Source of the DNA: Diplonema papillatum
Lineage: Eukaryota; Euglenozoa; Diplonemea; Diplonemida; Diplonemidae
Length of the DNA: 64,000 bases
NCBI GenBank assembly: GCA_030068145.1
Contig: JAPJBO010000072.1
Span: 359,001-423,000, forward strand
Direction of reading: 5' to 3'
Made by a program: the position numbers and the translations under genes. This document shows positions 32,583 to 44,204 of this stretch, piece after piece. Numbering within the stretch: the first letter of the stretch is position 1; each line of letters begins with the position of its first letter. Under the pieces are notes generated by a model. It ran no database searches, was not told where the DNA came from, and saw only the letters and a list, made by a program, of their open reading frames with translations.

Positions 32583-32855
32583 GCGGAACTCAACCTACCT
32601 TGGTAAGTTTCACGTAGTACGCTGCCAACTGCTAGTTCGTTCTTGGTACCGAAAGGTGTGATCCGCGCACTGTGCAATCGCGGAACTCAACCTACCTTGG
32701 TAAGCTTCATGTACGCTGTCAACAACTAGTTAGTTCTTGGTACCGAATGGTGTGATCCGCGCACTGTGCAATCGCGGAACTCAATCTACCTTGGTAAGCT
32801 TCATCAACAACTAGTTAGTTCTTGGTATCGAATGGTGTGATCCGCGCCCTTTCAT
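32583..32855 (+). repeat. Three-copy tandem repeat, about 100 bp unit, in the RPT3 intron
   Basis: Units contain GCGGAACTCAACCTACCTTG, ACAACTAGTTAGTTCTTGGT and GGTGTGATCCGCGC and shrink by small deletions. The unit resembles family G (GGAACTCACCTGCTTTGG), so it may derive from a G element. Confidence 0.88.
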
Positions 32856-32929
32856 GAACCCTGTAAGAACCCAGCACAAAGCCGGCAAAACTTGAGCCTC
32901 ATCACACCACTAAACAATGCCTTGATACC

Positions 32930-33085
32930 ACAAAGTAGTACGCCGCTTTCTTTTGTTCGTGCGCGCTAGCGAGACTCACCGGCTTTGGTACATGTCATGA
33001 AGTATGATGCCACACCCCTACTATTGTGTTAGAGTGAAAGTTTTTGGTACCACCACTGCACTGCCAACACAATGAATGTACGGGC
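32930..33085 (+). repeat. Family G repeat
   Basis: Shows TTTTGTTCGTGCGCGC, GAGACTCACCGGCTTTGG and an ending near GCCAACACAATG. Related copies at 23645-23790 and 62470-62580 have GGAACTCACCTGCTTT and end TTGTTAACACAAAG. Two of the three end close to a minus-strand 5' splice site. Confidence 0.65.
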
Positions 33086-33133
33086 ACGATGTTTGTTTGC
33101 ACGCGCCGCGACACAAAAGAAAAAGCAGCATGC

Positions 33134-34108
33134 CTGGAAGATGAGACGCTTCGACCGGCGGTCGGGCAGCGGGAACTCGATTTTACGGTCGAGACGACCA
33201 GGCCGCATGAGGGCCGGGTCGAGCGTGTCCCAACGGTTGGTGGCCATGATCACTTTGACGTCTTCGCTCTGGTCGAACCCGTCCATCTGGTTCAAGAGCT
33301 CGAGGAGCACTCGCTGCACCTCTCTGTCCGCGCCCGTTTGCGCGTCGAACCGCTTCGTCGCGATCGAGTCGACCTCGTCGATGAAGACGATGGACGGCGC
33401 GTTCTCCTTCGCCAAGCGGAACACGTCCCTCACCATCCTCGGGCCCTCTCCCAGGTACTTCTGCACAAACTCCGATCCGACGACTCGCACGAACGCCGCT
33501 TTGGTGTGGTGCGCCACCGCTTTCGCGAGCATCGTCTTCCCGGTTCCGGGGGGGCCGTACATCAGCACTCCGCGGGGCGGGTCAATTCCGATTTGGCGGT
33601 ACAGCTCGCCGTGCGTCAGAGGGAGTTCGACAGCCTCCCGCATCTCTTGCTTCTGGATGTCGAGCCCTCCGATGTCGCTGTAGGTGACGTCCGGCTTGTC
33701 GTCGGCGGCCAGAAGGGAGATCGAGGCGTCGGTTTCGCTCGGGAGGATTGCCACGCAGGCGTTGCTCTGCTTGTGCAGGCCGACGGACGCGTTCGGCTTC
33801 AGCTGCTCCCTGTCGAGCGTCGAGAGGACTCGGACGTAGCAGTTCGGCCCGCTGCTGGACCCAACGATCCCGCGCTGCTGGTCGATCATCTCGACGAACT
33901 GCCCGACGATGAGGGGCACGGCTTGGATCTTCTTCACTTCCTGCTTCGCCGCGAGCTCCTCTTTGATCAGCTGCTTCGTCTCGATTTTGCAGATGAGCGT
34001 CTTGAGGTCGATCGTCGACTGGTTCTTGACCAGCTGCATGTAGTTCCCGAAGCCCGACTCCCGGTTCAGCAGCGACAGCGCCGGCACCTTGTCAGCTTCT
34101 TCCGCCAT
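33134..34108 (-). CDS. RPT3: 26S proteasome regulatory ATPase RPT3, exon 1
   Basis: RPT3 (PSMC4) is one of six AAA ATPases in the base of the 19S particle; the ring unfolds ubiquitinated substrates and threads them into the 20S core. The exon holds the N-terminal helix ([20 protein letters not shown]), the OB domain (IPxxVGQF-type: [20 protein letters not shown]), [35 protein letters not shown], Walker A GPPGTGKT, pore loop [10 protein letters not shown], Walker [17 protein letters not shown] and the arginine-finger region [20 protein letters not shown], ending LIFQ. I prefer the ATG at 34108 ([11 protein letters not shown]); one at 34135 would add nine residues. Total with exon 2 is 397 residues; human PSMC4 has 418. 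Confidence 0.97.
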
Positions 34109-34135
34109 TGTGGACGCCTGCGTCTCGCTCCACAC

Positions 34136-35329
34136 TCTGTTCGCTTTCCTTTCTACTCGCTTGTCAGAACCCAGCCCCCTCCCTTAGACTGTTTTTCGAC
34201 GGGTTCTGTCTAGGATGGCACTGAGGTTGGTGTGATCCACAGTAGAAAACTTAACTTCCCATGAACTTACTAAGAACTTCCCGTCTTCCCAAAAATGGGA
34301 GAATGGCGATTTTTTGGCGATTTTTGCATTTAGTACTTCCGTGAACTCCCCAAGTACTTCCCTAGTACACCCCTTCTACACCCAAGCAAGGCCACCGGAT
34401 CACTGTCGCTTGTCAGTGTCGCCTTTTTGCCTGAAAACGCGAGGCGACACTAACACGGGAAGACGGTTCTCAATAGGGTTCCCTGTATTTGCATGAAGAA
34501 TGTCTCATCCTCACCAACGGCTTCCCGTGTTAGTGTCGCCTTTTAGGAAAAGGTGTCTTTAGGTAGGCGGGGGGGGGAGTAGGTAAGTAAAGTGGAGTTT
34601 CGACGGCTCCCGTCTTCAAAACTCGCAGAGCAGCTTTTCGACTGGTTCTCGTCGACAAATCCTTTCTTTTTTTTTTTTCGGACGGGGTCCGTCGGGGAGT
34701 TGGGCTAGTTTCGTTTGCAAACCCCCTCCTTTTCAGACTGGAGTTCGGACTGCTTATGTATGACCTCATACACCAGTAGAGTAAAGTTTTCAGGCCGGGG
34801 GAAACGAAAGGTTTCGGTAGGTTCCGCACTCACGAGTCTTTTTCTTACTGGCAATCTTGCGGGTTGCTCTTTCATGTATTGTGCCGGCTTTTATTTCCCT
34901 TCTCTGGGATGGCTGCCGTGACGAACCTAGCTTCTTCGTATCACATGCGCAGAGAGAGAGGGAGAGTGTGTGTGTGGAGAGAAACGACAGTGAGGGTTTG
35001 GAGGAGGACGCGGCGCGCGTCGGGGCCCGTGAGGAAGCACCGGCCACCTTGCTAGATAAACCCTGCCTTGGAAGAGGCACCTTATTACTCGCGGGGGTAG
35101 GCACCCCCTGCGGAGGCCCTCTTCCGTGTGCCTTCACGCGGAAGGAACACTTTTCAAAGACCGCAGAGGTCAGCGGACCGGTAGCTCCCGGAGAGGGTGC
35201 GTGTGTGCGTTGTGTGGTAACCTGATACGTGTGCGCTGGCTGTTACACGAGCTCGATGCTCCGCATGGATACTTGGTGGTGTACCGTGGGCCCCGCCCGC
35301 TGCACACGGGGATTCGTTTGCGACAATAA
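34136..35329. other. RPT3 upstream region; triple-arm inverted repeat
   Basis: 34443-34462 and 34521-34540 are a perfect 20-bp inverted repeat (GGCGACACTAACACGGGAAG and its complement), and a third arm AGTGTCGCC sits at 34415-34423, so two alternative hairpins can form. A GA-rich stretch follows at 34947-34985. No gene recognised. Confidence 0.75.
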
Positions 35330-35480
35330 AACCTCGGAGGGGAAAAGACTGCGTGGTTATCCCACTCAATAGAAAAGACGTAGGCAGGCGTGTTTTGGTG
35401 GTCGACCAAAATTCCTCACCTGCTAATGACACATGGTAAATGCAAGTGGGAAAACGATCAACCGACACCGAAGACTAGGA
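35330..35480 (-). repeat. Family C repeat, antisense
   Basis: Shows GTAGGCAGGCGTGTTTTGGT, GGTAAATGCAAGTGGGAAAA and CGATCAACCG in reverse order to the plus copies at 24877-25018, 40572-40735 and 58088-58275. Confidence 0.85.
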
Positions 35481-35739
35481 AGCCCCCGGAATAGTAATTT
35501 AGTCGAATGTTTCCCTTCATTCGGACTGACGTACTCATTTTTTCAGCCTGCGGGTGTGTGTGGCCTTAAAACCACGGATTACTAAAACTCGAAACAGTCG
35601 ATATGTCGACGGTCGACAGTAAGGCGGGTTGGGGGTCTTCCCTTGGGTGTGGGTATGGCTGGTACCTGTTAGTTCGTCTGTTGGGTCGTCTTTTCAGCTG
35701 TGTTTTTTAGAGTTATAGTTCGCTTGAGAATCCTTTTTT

Positions 35740-36105
35740 GTAGCGTTATTTGTGGATTAGAAGGTCGGTATTTTAAAGTCTCCGGTTGACCGTAGAGGCT
35801 TGGGTATGGCGGGGGGTTGAGAAAAGTAAAAGAGTGCGACTCGTTTCGGGTGTTGTGTCACTCCGTTGTGAAACCTTGTGAAGTCCCCTAACGCGTTTAG
35901 AGGGTGCTTGGGGGGGGGGGGGGGGGGGGGGGTTGGTGTCTTCAGCGTTTACTGCGGTTTAGAGGTTCGGTGTTTTAGGATCTCGGAGGACCGTTGAGGC
36001 TGTGTGGCAGGGATGTAGGTATAATATGATTATGATCATACGGCTAACCAAGTTTGTAAGTGTTGTGACCGACACCAGAGAAATTCGCTTTGAATTTAGT
36101 CTTGG
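35740..36105 (+). repeat. Two family D relatives separated by a 23-G tract
   Basis: 35740-35909 is almost identical to 2113-2285 in ASCC3 intron 2, up to GGGTGCTTGGG. There the short G run has grown to 23 G (35910-35932). A standard family D copy follows at 35942-36105. Confidence 0.9.
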
Positions 36106-36895
36106 GCACCCCACTGTACTCACAATACACACAATTTCGTTCTTTGTTCGCTAGCAGAGTTTTGAACGCAGGTGTCCGACACTTTTAGATTATCTCTGCG
36201 CTCGGACTGCTTGAAGCGTAAGGGGGCCGAGGCCGCTGCGTGGACAAGAAATGAGCATGGAACGAGTTGACTCTTTAGGTTTGCGAATTCTTTTTCCTTT
36301 TGCGGAGAGGCGGGCATAGATCATCAGCCTACGCCCGAAGAAAGAAGAAGAAGAAGAAAAAGGCCGCTCCTGGTCCAGGAACGTGACGGTCAACCACAGC
36401 TTGCAAAGCTTGAGTCGGAGGCAGCACAGTGCTACAACCCCGTCCGCTCTGCCCTGCGGCTGACCGTCTCGACGAGCTTGTGTTCGGCGCGAGCGCCAAG
36501 CCCCAAGGTGCGCCACGCCTTGATGCTTTAGTTTGGTAAAACGGTAGCCACTTGACCCGTAGGCCCGTGGCTCTGCAGTACCGCCGAACACGTGAAGCTG
36601 GGCTCCCGTGTAGCAGGCTTTCCCTGGTACCTACGCCGAAGAAACATAGAAAAAAGGATACACGGCGGTACGTCTTTTGATCGATAGTCGCTCGTGGGCA
36701 CGGGCCCTGCAGGAACGATCCTCCGCAACATCGCGAGAGGAGGGGGAGTGGTGGGGAGTCGCACCGCTTCGCCTTTACCTTCCTCGTGGAGCAGCAATTC
36801 TAACTGAAACACTCCAGTACTGCTGCCCCCGGTCGGTGGGTGCGAACTCATTATGAGAAGATAACAGGGGGCGGCGGCTATTTGACTCCTACGGG
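36106..36895. other. Intergenic, nothing recognised
   Basis: Open frames on minus (about 36190-36590) have no family resemblance and no neighbouring coding signal. Confidence 0.55.
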
Positions 36896-37372
36896 CAGGG
36901 CTTACGCTCCGTTTTCGGTCTCAGAGAAATACGTGTGGTCCACATGTGGACGATCAAGGTTAGAGGGGGGAAAAAACCTTTCCCCCTATGGGCGGCGGGT
37001 TTCGTTGACCGCACTACCCTGAGCCCAAATCCTGGACGTGGATTCAGGTGGCAAATTTGGCAAATGAACATGATCAGAAGGTCCTACTTGGGCGGTTCAG
37101 TTTCCTCACACATTGCATGTGGCTAAAAAAAAAATAGCGTCACTACTGGACTTGGCGACACGTGGCTGTGCGGCCTTGGCGACTTGTGGGCCTAGACACC
37201 CCTGCATGTGGACCAACCTGTGGCAAGCACATGTGGGGGGGAGGGAATAAAGTAATATCAACATGCGGTACCTGTGGATCCACACATGGAAGCACACGTG
37301 GGGGAAAAAGAATCCAAAAAAAAAAAGACCGTGTGGAAATCCACACGTTCCACACGTGGAGCGTAAGCCCTG
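36896..37372. mobile_element. Inverted-repeat element (CAGGGCTTACGCTCC termini) containing family F
   Basis: The left end CAGGGCTTACGCTCC is matched by GGAGCGTAAGCCCTG at the right end. Inside are CACACGTTCCACACGTGG and a family F block (37005-37127) followed by A. I found no clear target-site duplication. A second, eroded copy starts at 53358 with the same left end and has CACACGTTCCACACGTGG at 53712. CAGGG ends recall hAT elements, but this is only suggestive. Confidence 0.7.
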
Positions 37373-37864
37373 ACGGACTAGACAAAATAGTGCGGTTCGA
37401 TGCCACATCATGAGAGGGTGGGGCCGTTAATTTCATTTTCATTTTGTTTTGCTTATTATTTTGCGCGCATGAGCTTTGCCCGTTCAGCATTTGGTGGCAG
37501 TGCAAGACGAACACTCTCGAACGCCCTGTGTGAGACCCTACACAGAATCCCATTGGCAGGGATTTTCTGGGGGGGGGGGGGGGGGAGGTTGAAAGTTGTG
37601 GCTTTCGGAAAGCTAGAACACGCTCTTGTGCGCCCGCCCCACATCCTATTGAATTGGTGAGAAGGACAACAGAATTGGCAGCACTTGTGTCACACTAGCC
37701 CAGGGCGGGTCCTTCTGGGTAGGGTCTCTATCCGTTCGGGTTTGAAAAATGGTAGACTTTCGTTTTTTTTTTTTTTTTAGCGTTCATTGTCAGGACCTTA
37801 TGCAGCCCATTTTCTCCTTCAGACTAGACACCAAGCCCATTTTCTCTGGTGAGTCTTAATGCAG

Positions 37865-38062
37865 GGGGGGTCCGGGGGGCACCGCCCCCCGGGAGACGGT
37901 ACGGTACATGGCACTTCAGATTCTGTCTTGTTCGGAACCTGTAACAGAAACTGATGCCTGGTAACAGGCGAAAGTTCGATATCTTGTAGATAGTTTATGG
38001 GGGGTCCAGGGGGCACCGCCCCCTGGGTGACGGTATGGTACATGGTGCCTCAGAATCTGATG
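37865..38062 (+). repeat. Direct repeat with a covarying GC-rich hairpin
   Basis: Two copies of about 64 bp, 134 bp apart. Each has a 9-bp stem with loop ACC: CCGGGGGGC/GCCCCCCGG at 37872-37892 and CCAGGGGGC/GCCCCCTGG at 38006-38026. The single stem difference (G-C to A-T) is compensated on both arms. Both are followed by GACGGTAYGGTACATGG. Confidence 0.9.
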
Positions 38063-39555
38063 TCCTGGCTAAGGCAGGACCCTCTGCAGCGTGTCCTCCA
38101 GAAGACACCTAGCCTACTGATGATTGTTCTGATGAAAGGTCTCGCCCCTCTTCAGTAGCACAGCCAAAATAGGAGAAATAATTCCCACTACAGACACCCA
38201 AAACCTCTGCCCAACCCAAGATTACAGACACCAAACTCCTGCCCAACCCAATCCGAGGTAGTGTAAATCAACCCAACCTCCCACCTGATTTTCGATTTTT
38301 TTTTTTTTTTGGGTGAGTTACCTCACCCAACCGCTGCAGTGCATAACCCCCTGTTCATTGTGGTTTAGAGGTTCGGTGTTTAGGGTCTCCGGTTGACCAT
38401 TGAGGCTGTGAGGCGGGTGGTGATCCTTTTGTTGTTGTTTCTTCTTTTTTTTTCAGGGCATTAGCTTGGTCTCCGGCCCATTTTCCAAATTTGGACCGCT
38501 AACGGCTTGTTGCGTCCTTACTCAGATATGGGATCAACACAGCGCGACGCGACGTATCTTCACGACAACGCTGGGCCCTGAGTGCCTCGGATTGCACGTT
38601 GGCCACCTCTGCCGGGGGCCTGGGTGATGGTGCAGTGCCATTTATTTTCTTATTTTTCCCCGCCGGCTTTTCCAAATTCGGGCTGACAGTCCAAATGTGG
38701 ATATAGAAGCTATTCCCCTGATTTTTTTTCCAATGCGCGCGCCTGCGTACGGATCAGAATTGTTTAGGCGCGATGGAAAGATACTGTGGTCGAAAGTACC
38801 GAGAACAGCCGGCGTCGACACACGGCTTTAGCCTTTCGTTCTCTCTCGTGTACTTGTCACACGGATGACACTTCCCCCGCAGGGCGGTTTTTAGAGTGAA
38901 TGTTTTTCCAGCCAAATGAAGCACAACGGATTTCTTTCCATACTCCAGCACCGGGTGAAACTGTGCGGTCCATTTTGCTGGTGTGCAAATCCAGTGTGAA
39001 ATCCTGTGTGACAGGATGCCCCATGTGCCGTATGACAAGTACGCGGAGAAGCCCAGACTCAGACAAGCTGGAATTTGAAGAGGGAATGAGAGGGTGTAAC
39101 TCGGGCGCACCCCCATTTACCTCCACTCTGAGGCTGGAGTGCGTGTGCGTGGTGGCAAGCCGTTTTCATGGGCAGAGGATGGGAGGACGACGGAACAACC
39201 CCTTTGCCTCGAGCGGTGAGATTCGAATCTAAGTGAGGGACAAAAAATTGAAAGAAAGCGCCGGACAGACGCGTGTTGACTGCAGGAACCGGAAGGGGCC
39301 CAAGCTTGATACGCCTCGGCAGAACCAAGCGTAAGAAGCGCAAAGTCTTTTCAACGACCTGAACTTGATTTCCGGTCGTACTTGCATGACATTGCGCGGC
39401 CGTGCCTCTTCTGCATCCGGTTCTTGCTTGATCTAGAACCCAAAGGCCGGCCTCTCTTCGAGCGTGCCGAACGGTGTGGAGGGCAAGCGGCTTAAGAGCT
39501 AGGGAGGGGAGGAAACTTAGGTTAATGATTAGGCAGAAGGCACACGGGGGAAAGA
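38063..39555. other. Intergenic with a possible retroelement remnant on minus
   Basis: 38354-38425 is a family D piece. On minus at about 38850-39030 the reading PAKWTAQFHPVLEYGKKSVV, then LHLAGKTFTLKTAL, vaguely resembles the region after the protease in Ty3-like polyproteins. The match is weak and the frame short. Confidence 0.35.
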
Positions 39556-39870
39556 GATTGCAAGAACGTGCTTGGTCCAATGGAATGGACATGTGCTCAA
39601 CACCGCACTGGTCCCGTCTGCGCCGTGTTTCGGTCCTTCAAGCCACGGACACACAAGGCGGACCATAATCAGCGCGGAACCTGAGTGTCCGCAGACAGGA
39701 CAGCGGTGTGAGTCTGGTTTTACAGGCGAGTTCGTCACAGCCAGGACCACCCGCGCTACTAGCTCAGGCAAATCCGTCACGGGGCCCCTACAACCATTTC
39801 TGTAGCCATCAGTTAAGAGTTTCATAGCCCCCGCCCTGATTGCGACTGCGGCTCGCTAGGCCGCACTGAC
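39556..39870 (+). repeat. Family E repeat, longest copy
   Basis: TTGCAAGAACGTGCTTGG, GTGCTCAACACCGCACTGGT, CCACGGACACACAAGGCGGA, TGAGTGTCTGCAGACAGGAC, then CCGCCCTGATTGCGACTGCG. Other copies: 29245-29420, 41790-42110, 44205-44360, 62600-62750 and partial ones. No A-tail or terminal inverted repeat could be defined. Confidence 0.85.
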
Positions 39871-40149
39871 TTGACTTCTTTTTTAAGCGAGAGGAGAGAA
39901 GAGGGGAAGGGCACAACTGGTGTTGTGATGGGTCTGCCCAAAGAATGCAGACACCACCCCAACAAGAGCCACCCGCGCAACGGCCAGTGATGTTTTGACT
40001 TGCGCTGGCTGTATCAACGAACGCCGTGACACGTGGGATTAGAATATGCATCACCCCCGTACACCGAGGAGGTGAAAAGAAGAAGTGTGAAAAACGGGGT
40101 TTTGCCTAGAGGCTTTTCGTGTTATTCTGAAGAATTTTTTAGATGTTCA

Positions 40150-40735
40150 TAGGTACAGCACCCTGAACTCGAATCCTGGATGAGCTTTCAGGTGGCAATT
40201 GATCGTGATCAGAGGGACCTGCCTGGGCGGTTCGGTTTCCTCGCACATAGAAAATACTCGGCTAACCCAGATTTACCCGCGTTTCGTGCGAGCTGCGTCG
40301 AGGATTGCCCGCAATCACGCAAAACCCCACGCCCCAATGTTTTCCTCCAAGGGTTCCTGCTACTCGGATACGAACGTTGCTCAAGAACATCACTGGCGAA
40401 AGGGGAGGATGGCTTTGCTGGTCACAGTTTGCTGTTTGTGAGTAAAAGAAAAGGAAGCGAGTCGACCACACACAACCCACTGGTTCCGAAAACTACAGGG
40501 TCGGATGGTGGGCAGAAGGATTTTGGCAAAGTACGATGCCGTACACGGGTGTGCGCTGTCTGTAACCAAGAAAAAGACAGGCGCTTCGGTTTGTTTGGGC
40601 GTGCCGGTTGATCGTTTTCCCACTTGTATTTAACCTGTGTCACTTTCAGGTCAGGAATTCTGATCGACCACCAAAACACACTGTCCACGTCTGTTTTAGC
40701 CTGCACAATACAATGCGCAAGATTGTTGGTGCTAA
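40150..40735 (+). repeat. Family F and family C copies
   Basis: 40150-40245 is a diverged F copy running into AAAATACTCGG. 40572-40735 is a family C copy (AAAAAGACAGGCGCTTCGG, GCCGGTTGATCGTTTTCCCA, CTGATCGACCACCAAAACAC, ATTGTTGGTGCTAAAAA). Confidence 0.82.
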
Positions 40736-42295
40736 AAACGAGGTCTGTGCTCAGAAGAAGGCTTCCCCCGGGTGGATTTTCCTTCGGACTCAGAACACGG
40801 GTTCTGGAGGGTCACATGCACAACATCGTGATTCCCAGAATGTTTCTGCCCAAAACCCCCCCTCTCTTGTGCTACCGTAATTGGAATAATGTTGAACTGG
40901 ACTAAAGCTGGAACGGGTAAATGACTTGGACACCCGAGGGGTCTCCCAGGTAGTCACCTGCGTGACTGCACCAGTGGTGGTCCTGCAGCCTCTTATGAAG
41001 GGTCGAGTATTGAGCACCCCAAGGCGCGGGCAAGCACAAGGCAAAGTACGCAAAGTCGCAAACTCCGAAAAAAAAACTGCCGACCCGGGTAAAACCTGGG
41101 ACACCCAGTCTCAGTTTGGGGGGTATAATGGCTGCAGAATGCGAAAACAAGACCAAATCACCCCCCCAAGCCAATTACTAGGCAATTCCTGAAGGAAAAT
41201 CATCAAAACCCAAACCGCAGCCACAAAAAACAGCCCGACTCGCAAAGGGAACCCAAAAACAATCGGAAACCCCAGGAAAGTTTGATCCACAACATTAATC
41301 CAATTACGGTATGTCTTTCCACATGGTGTATACCGTGTTAAACCTCATAACAAGTGGGTCGCGCAGCTGTCGTAATGCTTCGGTTGCCCCACGGCTGCTG
41401 GCTAGGAGAGGTGGCGCGACTCACCTGCCGGGCCCACCTTGTGCCTCGAGTAGGGGGACGGGGGTGGACGGACCGGCGGCTGCTCCACAACGTTTTGGGG
41501 CAGCGGAAAATTGGCGCCAGGCTTTTTATCCTTCCTGGTTTGCTCTCGTGATTTTGGGGCGGGAGCAGTGTGCGTGCGATCAGCCGGCTTGCCGGCTGAT
41601 TAAATGTGCAAGCTTTGGCTATGCCGCCCCCGTGGAGCGGAATCAGCTCGATGCACCGGTAAGATGTTGTCGTAAACCCCTTCTGATCGGCAGACCTTCG
41701 CTGATTATCAGCCGGTCAGTTTTCCAAGATTTTTTCTCCGGCTGAAGTCAGCCGCTTTTTTCCTTAGCGCGAACACTGGGTGGGAGGCAATTGCAAGAAC
41801 CTGTCTTGGAATAGTTCTGTGCGCAACGCCACTGTCAGGTCGTGGTCACTTGAGGCGGACCATCATCAGCGCGGAACCTGAGTGTCTGCATACACAGCGG
41901 TGTGAAGCTGGTTTGTCAGGCGGCTGTTCGTAGCTCGTCACAGCCAGGACTACCCACTAGAGGCTACAACCGTGTCTTGAGCAATGAGTTCAAAACTCAG
42001 GGCCCCCGCCCTACCTAGTGACTGCGACCGACAGAACGCACCGACTCTTCTTTTTACGGTGGCGATCTGCGAATGCGAAGTAAACTCCACAGAGCACAGT
42101 GGACATGGGGTTGCCCGTGTGCAGCAGATCGCGGGGGAGAGAGGGGAGCCTGGCGCTCGCTTGGCGCTCGCTGTGAGGAGAAAGAGAGGGGAGGAAAAAC
42201 GACAGTGAACTTTTGAATGCTTTAAATCAGCTTCAACCGACGCGTCAACTCGTGTATCGGATTGGAATGACACGGCGCTACTTGCCCCAAAGCTC
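40736..42295. other. Intergenic, family E copy and a perfect palindrome
   Basis: The palindrome ATCAGCCGGCTTGCCGGCTGAT lies at about 41580-41600. 41790-42110 is family E. No gene recognised. Confidence 0.6.
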
Positions 42296-43090
42296 CGACA
42301 AGCCGGCCCCTCCCTTTCTGATAGACCGTCCGTGATGGTCTGGGTTAGTTTGGGTTAAGAATGCAAGGAATCTATGGCGATAATCTGCATCGTGCAGCGT
42401 GATGGACCGCCAAACCCCTCGAAATACAGCGCCAGGCGATTCTATGCAGCTCCACGAGATGGAGATGGTCTTGATAGACCGGGTGCAACGTGATACACCG
42501 CGATAGAGAGAGAGACGAGTAAGAGCGCAGGGACCATCTCTCCGGAGAGTATCCGGTCGCCCCACTACTGTCCCGTACTACTACGGCAGCCGTAGGCGCG
42601 GTGCGAGCCGCGGCCCTGTCAAAGAAGATGATTGCACCGATGGTGGCGCAGCCGGGGGCGTGACTTACGGGCGAGACCGCCTGGCTGGCGTGTGTTGACA
42701 CGTTGTGTCGCGGGCTCTCCTCCCCGCCCTACGGCGGCGGCTAGACAGCCGATAGACAGCGGCAGGCAATGCGATGCACCCATTCCATGGGAAAAAGGGA
42801 TGGGCCGGCCGAAGCAAGAACAGAGCTCCGCAACGTACAACCGCGGGCTACGCCACCTGTGTTACCCTCCTCGTCCTCCTTGACCGACACACTCACCAGT
42901 GCTGCTGCCCTGCAGCGCTCGATGTCCAGTGCTGTGTATCAACACCAATATCGAGCAAAACCCCCTGGTGCTACACACACCGAAGTCCTCACGACTGCGG
43001 TATTGGCGCCAGTGCTGTGTATCAACACCGAACATCGAGCAAAATCCCGCACCTGGTGACTACTCACACCGCCGTCCTCACGTCCTTACC
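42296..43090 (+). repeat. M5 fragment and a two-copy tandem repeat
   Basis: 42296-42480 keeps parts of M5 (AAGCCGGCCCCTCCC, TGATAGACCG). At 42935-43080 a unit of about 95 bp with CAGTGCTGTGTATCAACACC and CATCGAGCAAAAYCCC occurs twice. Confidence 0.75.
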
Positions 43091-44204
43091 CCCTTGATGT
43101 TATGCGTGTTGTGCTACGGCCTTCGTTGAAACCCGACCGATCAAGCAGAAGACAAGAAGATACCGTGTCGGTTCCCAGGCTGTCGCGCCACCCGCCCTGT
43201 TTCAAGTATTCTTTCTTTTCTTTCGGACGAGCGGTACCCGCGCACCGCAACAAAAAAAAAAACAAGACCATTTAAAAGAAAATCAGAAAAAAGGAAAAAG
43301 AAAAAAAGAAAACACACAAAAAAAGAAGCGTCACCGGCGGAGAACTCTACGCCGCCGGAAAACGCCCGTGTGGTCTCCCGGCGAGGCTAGGACAGAGGGA
43401 ACCGTGTGCTGTTTGACGCGCCGAACAGTCGTTTTCGAACTGAACCGGAGGCTTGACAGCGGCCCACGCCGTGCCCAGTTGCAGTCGAAAGAACGTGATC
43501 GGTTTCCTGGAGTGAGCACTGTGGGGGCACGCATGGCGAAGCCCCAGCACGCATGTTCACTTCAGTGGTCACGTAAACCGCACACACACTCACACGTGGG
43601 AGGGGAGAGCAGTCGTAGTGGTGAGGGCCCAGGAATACCGGACCGGCCCTCGGGGTGGGGCGTGGCGGGGAATGGCAAGGATGGCCGGTGGAGCTGCAGC
43701 AGCAAGAAATGCCGCACAGTGTGCGGTCGGTACGAGAAGCGGCAAACGCGGATAAGGCAACGAGTACAGAGCAGTCGACACGCAGACGAGCAGTAAAGCC
43801 GCCCGCGTCGCATGGTGGCACAAACCGAAGAAGCCCGTGCGGCACGGAGTGGAGACGAGGTGATGCAAGACGAAGGGGAAGCGCGAAGCCCCAGCCCGGA
43901 CGGATCAACAAGACGTAGGACCAGGCGACCAAGAGAAGGAGGGGGACGCGACCCAGAGACCCGGGCTAAGTAGCTTGGAACTAGTGTGATGGACCTTTCT
44001 TCGGAGGGGCTCACGCACTCAAAGATCGACTTATACGCACAGAGTGCGCAGAGAGGGTACCCCAGAACAGGCGGAAGCGGGTGTGCTTTTTGACGACTTT
44101 GATGGTGGAGCATCCCTTCTGCGACTCTGTTGACTTCTCACATCACCTCTTGCCCTTCTCCTTCCGAGATGAGAGTCGGGGGGGGGGGGGGGGCGGAGGG
44201 GGAT
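43091..44204. other. Intergenic; inverted partner of 20085-20330
   Basis: 43715-43960 encodes on plus TEEARAARSGDEVMQDEGEA, matching the minus-strand frame of the 20.1 kb copy. The other frames vary more, so the element may once have been coding. Poly-G 44178-44193 follows. Confidence 0.55.

Larger units (their letters stand above)
32085..33133 (-). other. RPT3 intron, GC-AG type, carrying an 18S rRNA fragment
   Basis: 1049 nt. The donor is CAG|GCATGC, a GC rather than GT 5' splice site; no alternative keeps the conserved protein sequence. The acceptor is CATCAG|GTCTGC. The intron contains the 18S piece, a three-copy tandem segment (32583-32855), a family G copy (32930-33085) and a T-rich tract beginning 10 nt inside the donor (gene strand). 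Confidence 0.9.

Noticed and set aside
39215..39240. Possible tRNA T-arm (GAGATTCGAATCT)
   Set aside because: No cloverleaf, A box or matching acceptor stem can be drawn around it.
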